From IMG/VR virus record IMGVR_UViG_3300023310_000001, positions 1 through 30,167 of that record: a stretch of DNA of 30,167 bases. One strand, given 5' to 3'. The first letter of the stretch is position 1. The number at the start of each line of letters is the position of its first letter. Under the pieces are notes generated by a model, which was not told the DNA's origin, ran no database searches, and was given only the letters and a program-made list of their open reading frames with translations. Position numbers and translations under genes: made by a program. Positions 28,167 to 30,167 of this stretch are shown one piece after another. This stretch comes from a virus.

Positions 28167-28781
28167 TCACTCCACCACCCACTTGAGCAATCCATCTCTG
28201 ATTAACGGGTCATCCTGCATTAGCGCATAACGGTGAATTTCTGCATACTTAGCGCGGTCATATCCAGCTTTTGCTTCCTCTGGTGTTTTGAATAGACCAA
28301 GGTGTTTGGTTTTGCCGTTTATTCTGATTGCTGCTCTATATTTTTTATGCCGTTTATGCCAGCTTACACCCATCGGGCATAAACCACGTACAGCATTATT
28401 GGCAGTCAACAAATTGTTCAATGCCTGCGGGATAAATCGGCAGTACTCTGGACAATAGACTTTATTCCCTTGTTTTATGATGTCTTTATCAAGTGCTAAC
28501 CCACCGAACTCTTGCGTTAGCATCCATTTTTCAAACGCGCTGAACGTCAACCACTCCTTGCACACTGTGCAGCCGATATATGTTGGTTTTTTCTGTTGAT
28601 ATTTGGCACTATAACAGCGTTCAAGCATATCCACCCACGTTCGGTACGGCTGATACATCATTCTTTTACCATCAATAGTCAGGCACACAACAAACCATGA
28701 GTCGTTCACCCCGATACCCTGCACCAATTTACGATGAGCAAGCGACATTGCAGTTGCTTTAATCTTTGGAAAGTTGTCCAT
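28167..28781 (-). CDS. HNH/AP2-type homing endonuclease-like protein
   Basis: 204 aa from ATG at 28781 (MDNFPKIK), chosen because GGAG lies seven bases upstream; an in-frame ATG at 28808 has no such site. Residues about 47-125 carry the Cys-containing fold of phage HNH proteins: YRTWVDMLERCYS, TYIGCTVCKEW, FSAFEKWM, LALDKDIIKQGNKVYCPEYC and FIPQALNNLL. Residues 138-182 match a DNA-binding AP2 domain (GVSWHKRHKKYRAAIRINGK, then LGLFKTPEEAKAGYDRAKY). Such genes are mobile and nick or cut DNA at cognate sites. It stands between two intact genes, so it is free-standing rather than inside an intron. The leader carries a notable hairpin. Confidence 0.85.
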   Translation of the reverse strand: MDNFPKIKATAMSLAHRKLVQGIGVNDSWFVVCLTIDGKRMMYQPYRTWVDMLERCYSAKYQQKKPTYIGCTVCKEWLTFSAFEKWMLTQEFGGLALDKDIIKQGNKVYCPEYCRFIPQALNNLLTANNAVRGLCPMGVSWHKRHKKYRAAIRINGKTKHLGLFKTPEEAKAGYDRAKYAEIHRYALMQDDPLIRDGLLKWVVE

Positions 28782-28790
28782 GTGAAATCT

Positions 28791-28848
28791 CCAGTAGGTT
28801 AATTCCATCCAGTACGATAGAGGAGCAACCCTCTATCTCATCTACTGG
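28791..28848 (-). promoter_or_regulatory. Switch-like hairpins overlapping HNH ribosome binding site
   Basis: On the transcribed strand GATAGAGG and CCTCTATC (8 bp, perfect, six-base loop; 28816-28837) form a strong hairpin. CCAGTAG upstream (28842-28848) can pair either with the nearby TACTGG (28809-28814) or with the distal CTACTGG (28791-28797). The distal copy ends in the GG of the GGAG site used by the HNH gene. The two pairings exclude each other, so one fold hides the ribosome binding site and the other frees it. An in-frame ORF without a clear start also crosses this region. Confidence 0.5.
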
Positions 28849-28890
28849 GATGTACCGATAGCTTACCACTGCCGATGCAAATAATCAACA

Positions 28891-29103
28891 TCAATACATT
28901 CCTTCCATATCGAAGGCTTCAGGATCAAGCCCTCTTTTTCGCATGTAAGTACCTGCGTCAGTATCAGACATGGCGATTCCCAATTTCATGTCGTAGGTTA
29001 GCTTCTTTTTCTTCTTGGGCTTAGCTTTAGCTGGTTCAGTGCCACCAAACAACCCTTTCATAGTGTCTTCTAACTGTTTCTTGTGCTGTAATATTGACCC
29101 CAT
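28891..29103 (-). CDS. Small basic protein, 70 aa
   Basis: It starts at ATG with AGGAG seven bases upstream. The N-terminal half is amphipathic (ILQHKKQLEDTMKGLFGG), followed by a very basic hinge (KAKPKKKKK) and a more acidic C-terminus (DTDAGTYMRKRGLDPEAFD). It follows the two tiny membrane-protein genes at a two-base spacing. The lysine run could bind nucleic acid or membrane, but no family is recognised. A role in lysis is possible only by proximity. Confidence 0.6.
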   Translation of the reverse strand: MGSILQHKKQLEDTMKGLFGGTEPAKAKPKKKKKLTYDMKLGIAMSDTDAGTYMRKRGLDPEAFDMEGMY

Positions 29104-29104
29104 T

Positions 29105-29254
29105 TTACGCTCCTTTAACTTTAATCATGCCGTAAACTGCTATACCAACAAATACTGGAAAAAAAAGTATCGAATCAATCCCTGTAATCATGCCTGCAAT
29201 CTCTGTGAATTGTGCTGTAAACCCAGCTGTAATAGCAATTAGCATATAAAGCAT
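29105..29254 (-). CDS. Two-TM small membrane protein, 49 aa (candidate holin)
   Basis: The start ATG at 29254 overlaps the stop of the preceding 30-aa ORF as TAATG, so I prefer it to a longer in-frame start at 29311 that would add a Cys-rich segment over the neighbour. The sequence MLYMLIAITAGFTAQF and then SILFFPVFVGIAVYGMI gives two hydrophobic spans joined by a short turn (TEIAGMITGID), with a basic KVKGA tail. Small two-span proteins with a charged tail are typical of phage holins. The neighbouring single-span protein could be its partner. No endolysin lies nearby in this window. Confidence 0.65.
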   Translation of the reverse strand: MLYMLIAITAGFTAQFTEIAGMITGIDSILFFPVFVGIAVYGMIKVKGA

Positions 29255-29346
29255 TAGATTGACAGTGCTAACACAATTATTGATACAATGAACACTGCTA
29301 CATAAAGCCATGTGTCATTATCAACCTTCTTTAGGAATTTCTTCAT
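29254..29346 (-). CDS. Single-TM micro-protein, 30 aa
   Basis: This gene is too short for usual ORF finding. GGAGG lies five bases before ATG at 29346; a tandem ATG at 29349 is too close to the site. The product has a basic start (MKKFLKKVDND), then one membrane span (WLYVAVFIVSIIVLALS). This topology resembles antiholin or small inner-membrane phage proteins. Its start lies inside the end of the 106-aa gene in another frame, and its stop is shared with the next gene's start, so it is part of a tight translation chain. Function is inferred from topology only. Confidence 0.65.
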   Translation of the reverse strand: MKKFLKKVDNDTWLYVAVFIVSIIVLALSI

Positions 29347-29641
29347 CATCCCCTCCAAACGATTCAATCATTTTTTTAATCATCTCTGGAACATCCATTT
29401 TACGAATGTCGTCGCCTTTATCCAACGCAACACAAGCCAACGTATGGACATATGCCGCACCTTCTAGTAATGCTGAAAGCTTGATGGCATCAACATCATC
29501 AAAAGCATCTTTACCGCATTCAACACACTTTGCATCTGCGATATTGATTGCCCCTGGTATCTCAATAGCAAGTTTCTCAACACCATCGTTTGCTAACGAC
29601 TTCCGCATTTCCTCCGCATCTACTTCAATCGTTACGCTCAA
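29321..29641 (-). CDS. Acidic protein, 106 aa, TTG start
   Basis: TTG at 29641 overlaps the upstream stop as TTGA and has GGTGAG seven bases upstream. The first in-frame ATG is 11 codons later and too close to its GGAGG, so TTG is preferred. The sequence is acidic, with CVECGKDAFDDVDAI (two Cys) in the middle and EMIKKMIESFGGDDEEIPK at the end. The CxxC could bind a metal, but only one pair is seen. It follows another acidic gene. No family is recognised. Confidence 0.6.
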   Translation of the reverse strand: MSVTIEVDAEEMRKSLANDGVEKLAIEIPGAINIADAKCVECGKDAFDDVDAIKLSALLEGAAYVHTLACVALDKGDDIRKMDVPEMIKKMIESFGGDDEEIPKEG

Positions 29642-29925
29642 TGTGACTCACCGCCCATCGGCTGTTTCATCTCTGCTTTATATGCTTCGTCTTCTGTCTG
29701 CCCTGATTGACCTAAGATACTCTCAGCCATCTGTTTAATCATCATCAATGCTTCATCCAAGCTTTTGACTGGCTTATAATCTTCTTCTGACTCATTCTCA
29801 CTTTCACTTTCATCTTCACTTGTGACAGACATGGTTCCATCTGGCGCAATTAAAAGTTCGATTGACGTTCCTTCTTCCATACCGCCCTCGGCTTTATCTT
29901 CCATCATATTTTCAGCTTCTTGCAT
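29638..29925 (-). CDS. Acidic protein, 95 aa
   Basis: It starts at ATG with AGGTG six bases upstream. It is Glu/Ser/Met-rich (EDKAEGGMEEG, then ESESENESEEDYKP) and probably largely disordered, with a helical block near residues 52-70 (SLDEALMMIKQMAESILG). Its stop is coupled to the next gene as TTGA. The composition hints at a DNA mimic or chaperone-like acidic protein, but this is speculation; I do not recognise it. Confidence 0.6.
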   Translation of the reverse strand: MQEAENMMEDKAEGGMEEGTSIELLIAPDGTMSVTSEDESESENESEEDYKPVKSLDEALMMIKQMAESILGQSGQTEDEAYKAEMKQPMGGESH

Positions 29926-29964
29926 AATATCACCTGTTTTTCGTTTATTTCGCTACATATTAAA

Positions 29965-30087
29965 TCAATTTTCCAATAAATTCAAATATTCTTCAATCTC
30001 TTCCTTTGCATCTATCTTTATACATCCGTCCGTTCCCCACAACTTCGTCACTCTGCTATCCCAAACCCTGCAATCCTCTATCTCCAC
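29965..30087 (-). CDS. Small ORF, 40 aa, GTG start
   Basis: GTG at 30087 has GGAGG eight bases upstream. The product begins VEIEDCRVWDSRVTKLWG and ends IDAKEEIEEYLNLLEN, a plausible small folded protein with an acidic helix. The upstream gene ends in the same frame only two codons earlier, so the pair could be read as one protein if the TGA were suppressed. It is separated by 39 bases from the 95-aa gene. No family is recognised. Confidence 0.45.
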   Translation of the reverse strand: MEIEDCRVWDSRVTKLWGTDGCIKIDAKEEIEEYLNLLEN

Positions 30088-30090
30088 CCG

Positions 30091-30167
30091 TCATTCCTCC
30101 CATCCATCTATAATTCGGCACATTTTCTTTCTAATGTCTTTATAAACAGGAGTGTCAATCAATACCA
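30091..30167 (-). CDS. 3' end of upstream gene, cut by window edge
   Basis: An open frame runs from the right edge to TGA at 30093-30091, giving LIDTPVYKDIRKKMCRIIDG and then WEE. The segment looks coding, with helical periodicity, but only 24 residues are visible and the start is outside the window. No function can be assigned. Confidence 0.4.
   Translation of the reverse strand, partial: VLIDTPVYKDIRKKMCRIIDGWEE

Noticed and set aside
28104-28890. Group I intron carrying the HNH gene
   Set aside because: Both neighbouring genes are complete and no exon is split, so the endonuclease gene is free-standing.
29255-29311. Longer N-terminus for the 49-aa membrane protein
   Set aside because: No ribosome binding site at usable spacing, and these bases encode the membrane span of the 30-aa protein in another frame with a good start.

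Overview
This window is the structural half of a tailed double-stranded DNA bacteriophage (or prophage) genome. Every gene I accept reads right to left on the minus strand, most with strong GGAG/AGGAG ribosome binding sites. Neighbouring genes are packed by ATGA, TAATG or TTGA overlaps. I see no tRNA, integrase, CRISPR array or host metabolic gene. The parts list is terminase, portal, scaffold, N4-gp56-type major capsid protein, a short-tail adaptor and nozzle-like protein, and Gly/Ala/Gln-rich putative ejection proteins. That points to a podovirus-like particle infecting a Gram-negative bacterium. The host cannot be named from this sequence alone.

Layout in transcription order. (1) 30167-28891: small genes, namely the 3' end of one ORF, a 40-aa GTG-start ORF, two acidic proteins of 95 and 106 aa, two tiny membrane proteins of 30 and 49 aa that resemble a lysis/holin pair, and a 70-aa basic protein. 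(2) 28781-28167: a free-standing HNH/AP2 endonuclease-like gene with a hairpin-rich leader. (3) 28103-26023: small and large terminase subunits. (4) 26022-25851: a candidate promoter and a leader with five hairpins, followed by the portal gene, which probably starts at TTG. (5) 25850-21384: portal, an 80-aa protein, scaffold and major capsid protein, closed by a rho-independent terminator. (6) 21225-17961: a 173-aa protein, a head-tail adaptor and a 681-aa nozzle-like protein. (7) 17956-14105: a repeat-rich 368-aa protein, a GNAT-like protein, and three proteins that are probably internal or ejected. (8) 14086-1610: one 12.5-kb gene for a protein of about 4,158 residues. It joins a membrane-interacting N-terminus, a DNA methyltransferase, an SF2 helicase, an ADP-ribosyltransferase, a zinc-metallopeptidase and a long C-terminal region. 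This is a 'polyvalent' protein, probably packaged and injected to counter host defences. (9) 1512-1: tail fibre and a fibre-assembly-like protein cut by the window edge.

How the genes work together: the terminase packages DNA through the portal into a capsid built on the scaffold. The adaptor and nozzle close the head. The repeat-rich proteins and the giant protein would travel in the virion and enter the cell with the DNA. The fibre provides host binding.

The features I consider least expected are these: an overlapping 106-codon ORF with its own Shine-Dalgarno inside a disordered linker of the giant gene; the five-hairpin leader before the portal, with two GNRA tetraloops and a coupled 32-aa ORF; the overlapping pair of tiny membrane-protein genes; and the switch-like hairpin in front of the HNH/AP2 gene.
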